Shown piece by piece: positions 1-12,052 of a stretch of DNA of 64,000 nucleotides; within the stretch, counting starts at the first letter, position 1, and each line of letters starts with the position of its first letter. The notes below the pieces were generated by a model. It did no database searches, was not told where the DNA came from, and was given only the letters and a program-made list of their open reading frames with translations. Both the position numbers and the translations under genes were made by a program. Origin of the DNA: Gordionus sp. m RMFG-2023 (lineage: Eukaryota; Nematomorpha; Gordioida; Chordodea; Parachordodidae); contig NC_088775.1 of the NCBI RefSeq assembly GCF_954871325.1, positions 2,217,473 through 2,281,472 on the forward strand. Direction: 5' to 3'.

Positions 1-659
1 CTATCATGTATATCTATTTTAGTATTGTCTGCCAAATGGATATTATATTTCAAATTTCGAAATTGTAATTGGGTCATTGTATCCCGGATTATTGGAATAG
101 AAATATCGCTGTCATTAGACCAGTACATTCTTTCTTGTGGGAGAGAATGATATCCAGTAAATAATAGAATTCCAATAAATCTCTGAATATCTTGGATGGT
201 TATGCATATGTTAGGTCTATTCATTTGTTTAGCATAAATATTACTTTGTTCTACAAATAAGGAATATAAGTCTTCGTCGAAAATTAAACAAAATATATCT
301 GATGGACTTTTACCATGTAAATCATTTTCAAGTTTTATTACATCTTCCTTTTCTCCATTGAAAGGGCTTGAAGAATATATTGCATCCGTTTTTCTCCATT
401 TTAAATTGTGAGAAATTCGAGAATAGCTTCTTGTAGAATATGGTTCTGGAAGGTCGTCATCAACTGAATTATGAATCTCCAATTCTCCAGCTGTATCTGA
501 AGGCAAAACTCCGACATTTGTTAAGTCATTTTCATCGAAATCTTCTTCATCACTAACTGCAGAGGGGTTTGGCGGAATTATAACCATATCTCTTTCTTCA
601 ATTGGTTCCTCTTCAAAAAGTTGAGCAAGCGCTTGTTCAATTGTTAGAAAACGTTTCAT
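1..659 (-). CDS. piggyBac-family transposase, N-terminal part (runs off left edge)
   Basis: The reverse strand is open from an ATG at 659 to the window edge, about 219 codons without a stop. The protein starts MKRFLTIEQALAQLFEEEP and has an acidic N-terminal third, as piggyBac (DDE_Tnp_1_7, PGBD) proteins do. It then enters the conserved core: SDIFCLIFDEDLYSLFVEQS, an IQDIQRFIGILLFTGYHSLP segment, a RMYWSND motif, and FRNLKYNIHLADN near the edge, which matches the family's usual 'F..L....HF.DN' block. The catalytic aspartates lie further on, outside the window. The frame is intact across everything visible, so this copy may be young or domesticated. PiggyBac elements insert at TTAA, and a TTAA-bounded inverted-repeat element lies 475 bp upstream of the start. 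Confidence 0.9.
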   Translation of the reverse strand, partial: MKRFLTIEQALAQLFEEEPIEERDMVIIPPNPSAVSDEEDFDENDLTNVGVLPSDTAGELEIHNSVDDDLPEPYSTRSYSRISHNLKWRKTDAIYSSSPFNGEKEDVIKLENDLHGKSPSDIFCLIFDEDLYSLFVEQSNIYAKQMNRPNICITIQDIQRFIGILLFTGYHSLPQERMYWSNDSDISIPIIRDTMTQLQFRNLKYNIHLADNTKIDIHD

Positions 660-1134
660 TAAAAAAATTTATTAAAAATTAAATATCTAGACAAATTATT
701 TTCGTAGAATCTTGATTTTTTTATTAGTCATCTATTATTTTGATAATTTTGATTGAATTGACAAAACAGGTGCATAATATTTTATATAAATAAAATAAAA
801 TCTTCAGAAAGGAAGAGGCTAAAAATAATTTTAAACTTTTGAATATTTATGAACCTAATAATTTCATATAATTTGATCGGGATAAAAAATTATAATAGGA
901 AATATATTATTCGATTTAATCTCAGGGGAAAAAAATTTTTTTAAATTATTTTCAAAAGGTCTTTTTTGGGTATAAAATTTTTTTTAAAAATTCTTAAGGG
1001 GCTCGAGCCACCCACCCCTCCCCTTCCCACCCTTAGTGACGGTAGTGGTTTTAAGTATAATATAAAAAATTATAATTCATTATGTTAAATTTCATTTGTT
1101 TGAATTTTTTTAAATAATATATACTGCTAGATGG

Positions 1135-1499
1135 TTAACGGTGCATATATGCACCAGTCAACTTTATGTGGTTACCTACTAAAATATTAATTATTTAAAA
1201 ATTCAAAAATGATTGATAAATATTGATATAATAAAGAATATATACACACTAGTTTTCATCGAAATAATTTTATAATATGCTCGTGAGATCACTTAGAAAA
1301 TTTTGCATTTTAGACCTCATAAATTCGCAAAGTTTGAGGGTTTCTTAGGGGCATAAAAAAATATTTTTTTCATATTTTTCTTTTCCAGTTTTGAAGTACA
1401 ATGTCTGAACTATATAAAAATCTTTTTTATTATTTTTAAAAAAAAAACTACTATGTTAAAATAAGGTATATAGGAGGTGGTGCATATATGAACCGTTAA
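1135..1499. mobile_element. TTAA-flanked MITE or piggyBac terminus
   Basis: TTAA at 1135-1138 is followed by CGGTGCATATATGCACC. At the other end GGTGCATATATGAACCG is followed by TTAA at 1496-1499. Read inward, the two ends match at 16 of 17 bases, giving a 357-bp inverted-repeat element with a TTAA duplication, the hallmark of the piggyBac superfamily. The left end is itself a palindrome (GGTGCATATATGCACC). It could be an independent MITE mobilised by piggyBac. Alternatively the right end could be the 5' terminus of the element that carries the transposase at 1-659, with the left copy as an internal repeat. Confidence 0.75.
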
Positions 1500-3682
1500 C
1501 CAGTAACGGGTTAAACAACCAACATCAAAATTTTCTTTACATTTTTTTTTATAATCAATTTATTTTAAAAAATTAATATTTTTAAAGGGAAAAAAGGTTA
1601 TAATGGTAAACTTTGGGCAAAACAAATAGCACTTTGAAATATTCTGTTTTTTCTCAGTCAATGAGAAATTTGATGCAGCTGAAAAGGTTCAGGATGGTTG
1701 CACTATAAATGGAACCTTAAATGGCCTTAGATTAAGCCATTGCCCCATGATCTCTTCCTTCCTGATAGAAGCATTGTTATTCCGAGCGAGCTTCATGTAA
1801 CATATCCAAATTGTCCAAAAAATGATTATTAAATTGAGTACTAACCTAAACCCTACTAAAGTAATATACAAACCAAGGATATTCTCAAGGAAAAATGATT
1901 AAAACGCCATAATCTTCTAAATTAATGTCGATAATTAGTTCTACACACCTCAAAGAATATAGGCAATTATTCTTAAAGGGACACAACTCAATTTTTAGAA
2001 AGAGTGACCACTTGCAAATCTTTCACCATTTTTGGTTTCAGTTTCACGAATATGTTAAAATAAAATTTTTCTTTGTATCTCCTCCACATTTATTTAACTG
2101 TAATATCCTGATATGATGTAAAGTAGATTTAGCAATATTAATCATTCGAGTAAATATGCAGGAAATATTAGGATCTAGTAGTCATATTATACATTAAATC
2201 ACACCATCAAAATATTATTAGCTTAAAAAATGATATTTATGAGAACCAACAAATTTCCGAATGGGGAGAGGATCCCCACCCCTGCTTTGCCCATAAATCA
2301 ATATTTAAAAAAAAATGAAATGAGGAAGCATGGCCTTATTCCTTCGAAGATTTGGAGGAAACCACATTTGGGGATTTAAATTGCAGAAACCTTTATATAT
2401 ATCAAATTCAGAAATTTTCAAAATCTCCTATAGCTTCAGCCCACAGATTGTAAAAAATTTTAAACATAGGGGGGGACATAAATTACTCTTGCATATTAGT
2501 GAGAAAATTTGAATCTAAATTGATAAGATTGCAAAATTATAAATTCCCTAAAACAAGGATGCTAAATAATAACAATTGACATTTTAAATAAGTTTGAAAC
2601 AATTCATTGCCCAAGACAATGAAAGCTCAATGAAGACCAATTCAAATTTGTAGCTTAGTTGGTGAAAAAAAAAATTCCACAAAGAAGGGAAATAATTTAC
2701 AACTTTGGCGAGATCTGCATAACATAGATCTTGATATTTAAAAAAAATATATATATTGTGACAATGTTCTAATTGCCCATGATAGATTAAAAAGTAAACA
2801 AAGTGGATGATATCATTTATCGAGTTTTCTATCCCATGGATGACAATCGATTTGGGGGATTAATTATCAAAAACTAAGTAAAACGCAAACATTATTACTC
2901 CATATATCTCGAGATGTTATGTGTAACAGATACTACGTATATATATATATTAAATAATCGACTCATTTTGTGAGATTGTCATCCTAAATGCTTGATTATG
3001 AAATTGGAATGATCCATAATCGCTCTCTGGTTTAAAACAATGGGGTCAAAATTTACCATACCCTAACAATGATATTTAATATAAAATATTTAAGGAAATA
3101 GAAAATAAATATTTTCCAACCATAATCATGGTTTAGAAGTTTGATTATAACAATTTAAACTTCGAAATTTTTATTTTCATAGCTAAATTAAGATTAAATG
3201 TTTCATTGTTATACCATTGTTTGTGTTTTAAAGAAAATTATTATTTATTAATATATTCTTGTTCACACTTTGAATTGTTAATATGATAGGCGTGATTTCT
3301 ACCACCCCCCCCCCCCATAAATATAATTTTGAGTTAATTCCTTACCTACATCTACCCCCGCTCCACACTCACCCCCCCCCCCCCCCCAACATAAAAAATG
3401 TATACAGTAATATCACTAGAAACAATAATCTTTATAATTCAAAATAAAATAGAAAATATTTTTTAAAAAGAAGTGAAAACCCCAAAAATTTTTCAACATA
3501 GCCAAGGGATCTACAATGAGGGTACCTAAAGACCTTCCAAATGTTATTTTTGGCGGATAAATCCACCTAATAATACCCCTTACCCCCTACCCAACTCCCC
3601 CTTCTTCGATAGAAAGATCCTAGATACGTCTATCAGTAATTCGTGATGTTTGAATAGCTAAGCATAGTCAGTTTAGGGATGG
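1500..3682. other. AT-rich intergenic stretch, nothing recognised
   Basis: No exon, RNA gene or element end was recognised. Open frames are short and look random. Poly-C runs near 3303 and 3371 are the only composition outliers. Confidence 0.5.
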
Positions 3683-3870
3683 GTTTAAACGGCTCCATTC
3701 TTAAAAAGACAGCTGGCCTAATCTCCTTGCCACAAAAAGATTACGCGAGTCTGGAGATTTTCCTCATGGATGGCACAAAGGTGTGGATACCTATTAACGA
3801 AATATTATATTGGCAAAAAAATCGTAATTTAAAAATCGGTTAAATCTCAGCTGTTTAACGATACCGGTTA
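3683..3870. mobile_element. hAT MITE family 1, diverged copy
   Basis: The sequence shares AAACGGCTC, ATTACGCGAG, the GGAGATTTT core and CTATTAACGAAAT with better copies such as the one at 14255. The ends are eroded and no target duplication was seen. Confidence 0.4.
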
Positions 3871-4214
3871 ATTTTTTGAATGTAAAAGAGAAAGAAATCG
3901 CGTGCCAGCAGGCGGGTGGGTAATTCTTTCCGGAGGACAAAGGCGGACGGGTTCTAAAAATCTGCCCATTTCGCAACCTCTACATTGGTCAGTAAGGGAA
4001 GCATTGCTATTCTCGCCATCCATATTCTCCTACGAATTTATGCCTAAATTTTTTTTCATCTTTACAATTTTAGATTAAAGATTGTCTACATGATTACATA
4101 TATCTTAATCATCTTATTGATTTTAACAAATTTGATATTCAAAATTAATATAATAAAGTGTTAACATCGTATTTTTTTTAAAAAAAAAACCTTTTTATCC
4201 GCCATTTTGATTTT

Positions 4215-4370
4215 ATAGAATCGTTATCCTAATTTTACGATATAGATAGATGTTCAACCCTTCTGCCTTTCTATAAGCAAAAATCTCCAGAATTGCCTAT
4301 AATATATCTTGGCGAAACTATCGGGTAAAAAACAAATCGAGCCGGTTAACAACATTAATTGGACCTATTA
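4215..4370. mobile_element. hAT MITE family 1, diverged right half
   Basis: The order matches the right half of the family: a TTCTGCC..CTATAAGCAAAAATCTCCAG block, then ATCGAGCCGGTTAACAACATTA at the end. The left half is not recognisable here. It may pair with the copy at 3683 or be a separate old insertion. Confidence 0.35.
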
Positions 4371-4818
4371 CGAATCTGGTCGGGTAACGGCGAAATGTCG
4401 GCTAATTCAGCCCAATTTTAAGGAGACCGCTGGAGAAAATGCGCTAACATTTAGGCGTTTGAGCTGCTATCTTTTTAAGAAAAAAAACCCCTCCAGGCCA
4501 AAGTGATAGTTTTCGGCTAAAACCTTGATTTAACCGATAATTTTTAGCCGGCTAAAAATCGGGTTACAAACGGCTAAAAAAAATATAGTAAACTATAATT
4601 GTGAAACACTTGTCTAATCATTATTTTTTTTCTATATCAAATTTTTAATATGTGTTAGCATCAATGTTTTATGATTTAAATCACTTTTTAATTTAAATGA
4701 TCGGATTTTTCCGGAAATATATTTTATCATGTCCGGAATACTTATCTTATGAATTGTAGGCAATTTTACTTGTTAATCCATAAGTCATTTATAAATTATT
4801 ATTAAATTTAAAAAGCTC

Positions 4819-5000
4819 ATGGAAAAATTGTCTGAAATTCGTAGGGTAGGTATTCCAAACATGGCGGCATACATTTCCGGTAAAATCAGATTTTTAAATT
4901 TAAAAAAAATAAAAATCCGGGCCGGGCTTAGGGCTGGGCCTGTAGTTCTCTGCTATATATATATCTCTTCAAGAGAAGAGAAGAGATATATATATATATC
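4819..5000. repeat. Dispersed repeat fragment (inverted relative to 5280-5540)
   Basis: The block GTCTGAAATTCGTAGGGTAG is the reverse complement of CTACCCTACGATTTTCAGAC at about 5307 and 5501. A related block sits near 55090. It is followed by a GC-rich string (GGGCCGGGCTTAGGG) typical of the GC-rich repeat family in this window. Confidence 0.5.
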
Positions 5001-5064
5001 AGTGAATAAATCAATTCTGTATTTTATATATATCGTATACAAAGTTTTATCGACTATCAAACAG

Positions 5065-8000
5065 TGCTAGAATGTGAAAATGCGATTAAAAAATTTAACG
5101 GGCACGAAGTGGTACCTACCAAGAAACTTCTCGTTAAATTTTCCGACAATACGAAGAAGAGATTGCTGCAGGAAAAGGTTATAAATTGAATATGTATATA
5201 TGTTAGCGGCAAATGTATTTATTTTTTTCAACTTTCGAAGCGCGGTTTTTTTTTAAAAAAATCCGATTTTAACCGGAAATGTATTCCAATTATGTTTGGA
5301 ATGTGCTACCCTACGATTTTCAGACAATTTTGCCGCGAAATTTTGAAACTCGATATAATTTATTATTAGTTTTTTTCATGGCAGTGCGTTTTTTTTCTTC
5401 CCGGCAAATGTGTTTATTTTTTCAACTTTCGAATCATTTTTTTTTGAGCGCGTTTTTTTTTAAATTTAAAATTCCGATTATGTTTGTAGTTGCTACCCTA
5501 CGATTTTCAGACAATTTTGCCGCGAAATTTAGAACCGCGAAAATATGTAAGGTTTTGCGAATAAGTGAATCCGTAAATATTTCTATTTCAATATAAGTTA
5601 TATATTCGAGAGATCTGCAAAATTTTTTTTTTAAAAAAAAATAGTCGGGTGCGGTCGGGCCTAATATTTTTAAATAAAATTCAAACCGGTTCGGGCCTGA
5701 TATTTTTGAATAAAATTCAGGCCGGGTCGGGCCTCAGAAATTTTTTTAAATACATTTAAATTAACCTATTTGTATGTTGAATTTTTTCTATGTAAAATAT
5801 ATTCGATTTTAATTTAGAGAACTAGGTGCCGTTATAACATATGACTTTTATTTTGAGTAATGATAAAAATTGATCTCTACATTTAAATAAGTTCAAGCCC
5901 GGCCGGTAAATTTTCTTAAAAAAAATAGTGAGTTCGGGCCGGGCCGGCAAAACTTTTTTAAAAAAATCGGGCCGGGCTTGAAAAATTAGGCTTGCAGATC
6001 ACATACATTTTATCTTAAATTTTAGCAAGTAGTTAAAATTGATTTTAAATGTATTTCCCTCGTGTATTAATCATTTTATCCCGCGAAAATTTAAAAGACG
6101 ATTTTCTTACCTTAATTCTATTTATTTTGTTTGCACTAATAATAACTATGATTAGGCCAAAAATTTCCAGAATATACGAAATAGGTTTCAGATAGCCAAA
6201 GAAACAGAATTTTACAGAATAGAATTATTTTTGAGATTTCTTATGTTACAATAAAAAAAAAAGAGAAACTGCAAAAAGCATATCCGAGAAGATGGAGCCT
6301 TCGACATCAAGCGTTACAGCTTTTTATTTCTCTTTCTAGAAAAAATCGGAATGGCCTGAATAATATAATGAATCTGAAGGTTGCAACAACAAATTTACGC
6401 AATATTTTTCAGTTTGAGGTCATGGATAATCATGAATATTCCTATATTACAATTTAGAAAATTGAGAGATAATATCGACCAATCATTTTACGAGATTTAT
6501 GTGACAGTTGAGGCGAAAGCGGAATTTATATGATTCTGAAGATTTCGCGAGAACTCGACTCGCACCACATGACAAACATATCGTTTCCGGTAATGACGTG
6601 AACTCGATTGAGGATCATTATTCCACTTTTGGGTGCATAAAATCAATCAACGATTCGTGATTCATTCAAATGGCACCATCCAATTTGCAATTATTACTAT
6701 TATTCCAAGAAATTCTGATTTGGGGATTAAATCTTGATATTGTAAAAAAAAAAAAAAATATTTTGCGGAATTTTATTCAGATAAATGTATCTTTAAGAAA
6801 CCGATTAATTTCGGAGTTTACCAAGAAACCCATAAGTATTAATTTTAAATATACATTTTGGAGCTTTTTCTCCTCCGAAAATATATTTTGAATTATTGTA
6901 TAATTTTGTGAACATTACCAATTTAATGAGAATAATGAATGAGAGGACCTTTTCATCATCCCGGAAAATAAAAACTTATCGCTGTAGTACAGCGTCAAGA
7001 AACCGATCGGATGGACTAGCTCTGCTTCAATGTACGTAGAGATTTGAATCCCCAATACAGAGCACAAACCCGGATGAAAAATTGGCGCAATCGCAATAGA
7101 AGATTTAAAATTTCCATTTTTTGAACCAATCATTATATAATGTTTTAATTCAAAATTTTTTTTATAATCTTACTTGCCGGGTTATATACATATATTTGTA
7201 AATATATTTTAACAATATTATATTGATGGGTTCGGTCATTCGGCTCAACTTGACCAATTAAACCGTATAAATCTAAAGGACCCTCTCTAAATTTCCTCCC
7301 GTGCCATTTTTATTATTCCTGCATCTCAACCATAATGTTAGCAAGTTGTAATAATTATTTTTTTACGCGCTAATACGCGCCACATCTATACTCGCGGGTA
7401 AATAGGTATCGGCTTATTTTCGATCGTGACCCATAATACCATTGGCTAATTACCCAAAAATGTTAATTCTGCCTTCATAAAGTTTAACATTTTTATTTTC
7501 TGTGCCGATTTCTAAGTAGGGTTTTATAATTTGTCTTATGTTTTTTTAAACGTAAAAATTTTTTTTTTTTTTTGGCAGTACCCTGGTATGCTTGAATCGG
7601 CTGAAAATTCGTCTTCCAAAGCTGCAATAACTAAGACAAACGCGGTGCCGCCAAAAGTTAACGGACCGGGAAAGGCTCTACAAAATAAGACGACGCTGCC
7701 TCCTAAAAAAAGCGATCAGATTGAAATGGGTAATAATAAAAACGACAGTGAGGTAGTGATTGGTAATGATGATGCCTCTTCAGCACCCAAGCCCTGTTTT
7801 AGTAACTTGAATTGTTTTTACGACAAAAAGGCGAAAGAAGCCCTCCCTCTAGAACTCAATGCCAATAAGGTAAATTCGCTCGCGCCAAAGAATGGCGTAA
7901 GCGACATTAAAGGCGATACTAAAAATAATTTAAACGGTACAGTAAGAGTCACTCCGATTCCAAACAGCGATACCAATATAATTCCTCCCTACCTGAACAC

Positions 8001-8439
8001 CAAAAGTGTTTACAAAGTCACTAACAATGGCATTGTAAAGGTAAAAGTGGACGATAATTTGGTTAGTGACGAAGATGCTGCTTCAAACATTTTTCCCAAA
8101 TACGTGAAAGTTGTTAAACCCCCAAACGCGGTTGAACATGCTAAAGCTTACAACGAGACTAAAAATAGTGATGTCAGCGATTGGCCATATATTAAAAGTG
8201 ACGATGTTGGTATTAACAAGGAGTTACAAGTTCTTAAAACTAATATTAATGATGAGTTGCTAACTGACATTGAAAATAAAAGAATTTCCGACGACAATAT
8301 TAGTTCGCCCATCGTTAAAGTTTCGAAAAATGACGAACGGCCAATTAATATCGAAAAATCGAAGAAAAACGGTTTTAAAAATGAAGCAGACGATTTTGTT
8401 CTTAATGTAACAGGGGATAGCTTCTATAATATGAAGTAA
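5065..8439 (+). CDS. RRM-type RNA-binding protein, last two exons (RBMS/alan-shepard-like)
   Basis: Exons are 5065-5177 and 7579-8439; earlier exons were not found and may lie left of the window. The first exon follows AAACAG and encodes LECENAIKKFNG..., then PTKKLLVKFSDNTKKR. This matches the last strands of the second RRM in RBMS/shep proteins (CE..I..FNG...P.LLVKFADG..KKR). It ends in phase 0 at a weak donor (GTTATA). The second exon follows a poly-T tract and GGCAG, also phase 0, starts YPGMLESAENSSSK and runs 286 residues to a stop. This tail is low-complexity, rich in K, N, D and S, and I do not recognise it. The RRM call rests on about 37 residues, and extra exons between 5177 and 7579 cannot be excluded. 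RBMS/shep proteins bind AU-rich RNA or single-stranded DNA. Confidence 0.6.
5200..5560. repeat. Two direct copies of the dispersed repeat, inside an intron
   Basis: CTACCCTACGATTTTCAGAC plus AATTTTGCCGCGAAATTT occurs near 5307 and again near 5501, about 194 bp apart. Each copy has similar flanks (CAAATGT.TTTATTTTTTTCA). With the inverted copy at 4819 they bracket the RRM exon. Confidence 0.55.
5609..6000. mobile_element. GC-rich MITE, family 3 (TCTGCAA ends)
   Basis: It begins AGATCTGCAAAATTT and ends TTAGGCTTGCAGATC, so the termini are inverted (GATCTGCAA). Inside are repeated GGGCCGGGC-type strings, striking in such AT-rich DNA. An internal block (AACTAGGTGCCGTTATAACA) recurs at 9285 and, reversed, near 60480. 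No clean target duplication was found. It lies in the intron of the RRM gene. Confidence 0.55.
6010..7578. other. Intronic sequence of the RRM gene, nothing else recognised
   Basis: Short open frames here show no family resemblance. The stretch ends in a strong acceptor, a 14-T tract followed by GGCAG at 7578. Confidence 0.5.
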
Positions 8440-8626
8440 TTAATATTATATATAAATATCTTTCTCATCTATCCATAACATCTTTACCTATAAAAATAAT
8501 TATTTTTATACAAATTTATTTGTAAATTTTAAATATATATATATTTGCATTTATTTGTGAAAATTACAGAAACTTTATAAAGAAAAATTCTCCTGGGATA
8601 GAACATTCAGGTTTTCAATCTATATA

Positions 8627-8776
<150 letters not shown>

Positions 8777-9081
8777 TTTTTTATAATTGATTATTTATTT
8801 TAAAAAAATCGCTGATGAATAGATTCACGAATGTCCGAAAATCCTAAATTTCCAAATCTGTCACTCAATTTATGTTACGACTGCAAAAAACCAGGTTTAA
8901 TAGCTTTAAAGTTTGACTTATATGAAATATTTAATTTTCAGAGTTTGAAATACAAAAAAAATCTTCATAGATTTTTGAAGATTTTGTTGACAATGGCTCG
9001 AGAGAACAAGATTTTGGTCAAATTCTACCTAAAACTCTAAGATCTTTGAATCAAACTCTGATTTATTTACACTTCCATCTA

Positions 9082-9328
9082 CAGATCTGCAAATGTAGGC
9101 CGGGCCCGAAACCGGCCCGGCCCAAACGGGCTTCGGGCTGGGTCTGATTTATTTAAAATAAATCGGACTGAGTCGGGTCGGGCCTTGGAATTTTTTTTAA
9201 AAATATATCTAGAAATTTATCAATTTTATTGTCGAATATTTTTTATGTAAAAATAAAAATATTCAATTTTATTAGAAAACTAGACGCCACATGACATTAT
9301 ATCTTTTATTTTTGGGTTCTAATAATTT
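9082..9328. mobile_element. GC-rich MITE, family 3, right end replaced by a family 1 MITE
   Basis: It starts CAGATCTGCAAATGTAGGCC, then GGCCCGAAACCGGCCCGG, then the shared block AACTAGACGCCACATGACAT. Its right part stops where the family 1 hAT MITE begins. Confidence 0.6.
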
Positions 9329-9522
9329 TTTAACGGCTCGTTTTGAGCCGATTTTTTAAAACGGCTAACTCGATTTTATAGCCAGAAAAATATTCCCCTA
9401 AGACTCGAGATTTTGATAATATATGTCTAGACTGTTGTTCCTCCTATAAACAAAATCTTCAGGCTTGCAGAATATTATGATGGGTGAAGTATTGAGTTAG
9501 CCAGACGAGCCGTCAACAACAC
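9329..9522. mobile_element. hAT MITE family 1 copy
   Basis: The left end is TAACGGCTCGTTTTGAGCCG and the right end is CGAGCCGTCAACAACAC. The core has GATAATATATGTCTAGAC and AAAATCTTCAGGCTTGC. The first few bases of the left terminus are missing. Confidence 0.78.
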
Positions 9523-10344
9523 AAACTGACCTATCTTATATATATATGTGTTTAATAATTCATAATATCTCGGAAAGCTATATACAAGTCTGACTGCTGC
9601 GATAAAGCATATTTTTGTAATCATTTGTGTTTGCATAATGGTTTTGTCGATCACTCCAAACATTGCTCAATAACTCCGATACCGAGTCAAGAAGCCAGCA
9701 AAACAATTGAAACAAAGTTTAATTTCATTAATATTTTTTTTTGTTTAAAGTGTTGCGTTTAGGGTCCCAGAAAAAAAGAATTACATAATCCTAACGGACA
9801 GTTCTCTAAAGGAGGTTAAATTTATTTTTATATATGTTTATATTGATTCTTCCTAAATAATATAACTATATTGTTTTTGTCAGTTTCCTTTAACATTAAC
9901 ATATTTAGAAGTGTTAGCTAAAAGGCTAGTTTCCGAAATAACTTTAAAAAAATGGTCATTTATAGCTCTAACTAATTTCACCAGCCGTTTTGTTTTCCTC
10001 CAATGATTTTTAAACATATCAATCATGTAAACATGAGAATACATAATCTTATCATAATTACATATTTTGAAACAAAGTTTGGCAGATTAGTATCGGTACC
10101 ATGTTTTGCATAGGAGTTGTTTGACAGGCATTTTATTTACAACATATGATTTTGAAAATTATTATACATATATGTATGTCAAAAAATTTTGATATATTAT
10201 GGGATGTTCCTCCTTTTTTCCATGAATATGGTGGAGTAAATTTCTTTGCCTGCGGACCATGTTTTTTTTGGTAAAGGGTTAAGAATTAAAGTAAGATACA
10301 AACCTATTCCAATCTCAAAATTTTTGATTCAAGGATCTCGTAAC
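9523..10344. other. AT-rich stretch, nothing recognised
   Basis: No supported exon or element end. Confidence 0.4.
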
Positions 10345-10830
10345 TTCCTTTCGCGATCTTCGTTAATAAAAAAAAAGGTTAGTGGTGTTTAAGTTACTTT
10401 TGAAAAAAGTTACTAATTACAGTATAGTTACATTTTAGAAGTCTATATATTGTAAAGACTATAAGTTCCTTTCGCGATCTTCGTTAATAAAAAAAAATAA
10501 GTTAGTGGTGTTTAAGTTACTTTTGAAAAAGTTACTAATTACAGTATAGTTACATGTTAGAAGTCTATATATTGTAAAGACTATAAGTTCCTTTCGCGAT
10601 CTTCGTTAATAAAAAAAAATAAGTTAGTGGTGTTTAAGTTACTTTTGAAAAAGTTACTAATTACAGTATAGTTACATTTTAGAAGTCTATATATTGTATA
10701 AAGACTATAAGTTCCTTTCGCGATCTTCGTTAATAAAAAAAAATAGGTTAGTGGTGTTTAAGTTACTTTTGAAAAAGGTACTAATTACAGTATAGTTACA
10801 TTTTAGAAGTCTATTTATTGTAAAGACTAC
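10345..10830. repeat. Tandem repeat, 4 copies of about 122 bp
   Basis: TTCCTTTCGCGATCTTCGTT starts near 10345, 10466, 10588 and 10712. Each unit continues through TTAGTGGTGTTTAAGTTACT and TATATTGTAAAGACTA with very few changes. The near identity suggests recent expansion. Confidence 0.95.
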
Positions 10831-11475
10831 ATTTTTTTTTTATTATACGATAAAAATAATTTGCAATGTTTGTTCAATGAAAAAAAAATACGATTTAAAT
10901 ATGAATAATTGCACTGAAAAATAAGTATCATAAATATAATATTAAATTTTTATCTAGTTGGTCTACTCGTGTTTCTCCAAAATATAAGCTTCGCTCTAGA
11001 CTAAACTTAGTTATAGCTGACCGTTAGATGAAATATGTTAGCATATTTTAAATCCGTGAAAACCGTTCAAAGATTATTAAAATGTTCAAGATATTTTTTT
11101 ACTTTTGGAAGTTACAACATTCTAAGAAGAAAAAAAAATTAACTTAACTTTTTAAATTTTTTCAAAACCTAAACAAATATAAGTAGAAAAAATTAATAAA
11201 TTATTTTCTAAATAAACAAATATAAAAGTCATTCGTTTTCAAATTTGAACGAAGAAAAAGGATATACGATTATTCAAATTTTCACAAACTCGCTATACAC
11301 TTTTTCCCATAAATGGCTTCTCCGTACTTCTAACCCGGGCTGCTTGTTGAATCCTAATTAAAATATTTAGTTGGTTCTTTTATAGACCTCCTTATTTCTA
11401 AAGCGACCCCGAATTTAATTTGTTTAATTTTAAAAAATAAATAAATAATATGTTTAAATATATTTTTATTATTTG
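10831..11475. other. AT-rich stretch upstream of a gene
   Basis: No element or exon was recognised. If 11476 is a true start codon, a promoter should lie here. If not, this is intron. Confidence 0.35.
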
Positions 11476-12052
11476 ATGAAGAACGCTAATTTGCTCAGAT
11501 CTCTCAAAGGCTGTCCCGTCACTGTGGTCCTAAATAAGCAGAATAGCCAAGAAAAGGGTGTTGAGGGTATTAAAAAAGAGCCCCAAAACTTGCATTTGAA
11601 TGGGGATTTCCTTAGTCCCAAAAGTGGGCAGGAAGGTAACGTGATCAAAAAATTGATCACCCCTTACAAACTCGTCAATACCTATCCATCCCCTTCAACG
11701 AATGGCCATGACACGACTTCATCACCTTCGTCACCTCTCCTCCTTAATGTCGGAGGCGATGCAAAGATTGGAGGACGACCCACCACTACGAACCATATCA
11801 TAAAATCTATCGGTAGTTGTTTGGATAAAACAGTTTTAAACGATTTGCTATGGTCTAACAAGAAGGAGGAAAACGTTAAAAAGCCTCAAAATTATGATCT
11901 TGGGGTTAATTCTCAAGTGTACGAAGATTTCTTTGACGAGGTTTTTATTATATATATTTTTTATGATTGACATTTGTTTTTTTAAAAAAAATATATAGTA
12001 CGAGAAATGGACAAAACCCAGCGATATCGGTAATAATGGTTCTGAAGATTAA
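11476..12052 (+). CDS. Unrecognised gene, last two exons with a 58-bp intron
   Basis: Exons are 11476-11940 and 11999-12052. The reading frame starts MKNANLLRSLKGCPVTVVLN and is polar, rich in N, K, S, P and T, for 155 codons. It reaches ...YEDFFDE at a GTTTTT donor. After a 58-bp intron ending TATATAG, the second exon adds YEKWTKPSDIGNNGSED and a stop, in phase 0. Codon use is far less AT-biased than the flanks, which argues for real coding. The start is uncertain: 11476 is the first ATG, but GATGAAG just downstream could be a splice acceptor after a T-rich tract, making this an internal exon. I recognise no domain. It could be a separate gene or a further part of the RRM gene upstream. Confidence 0.6.
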
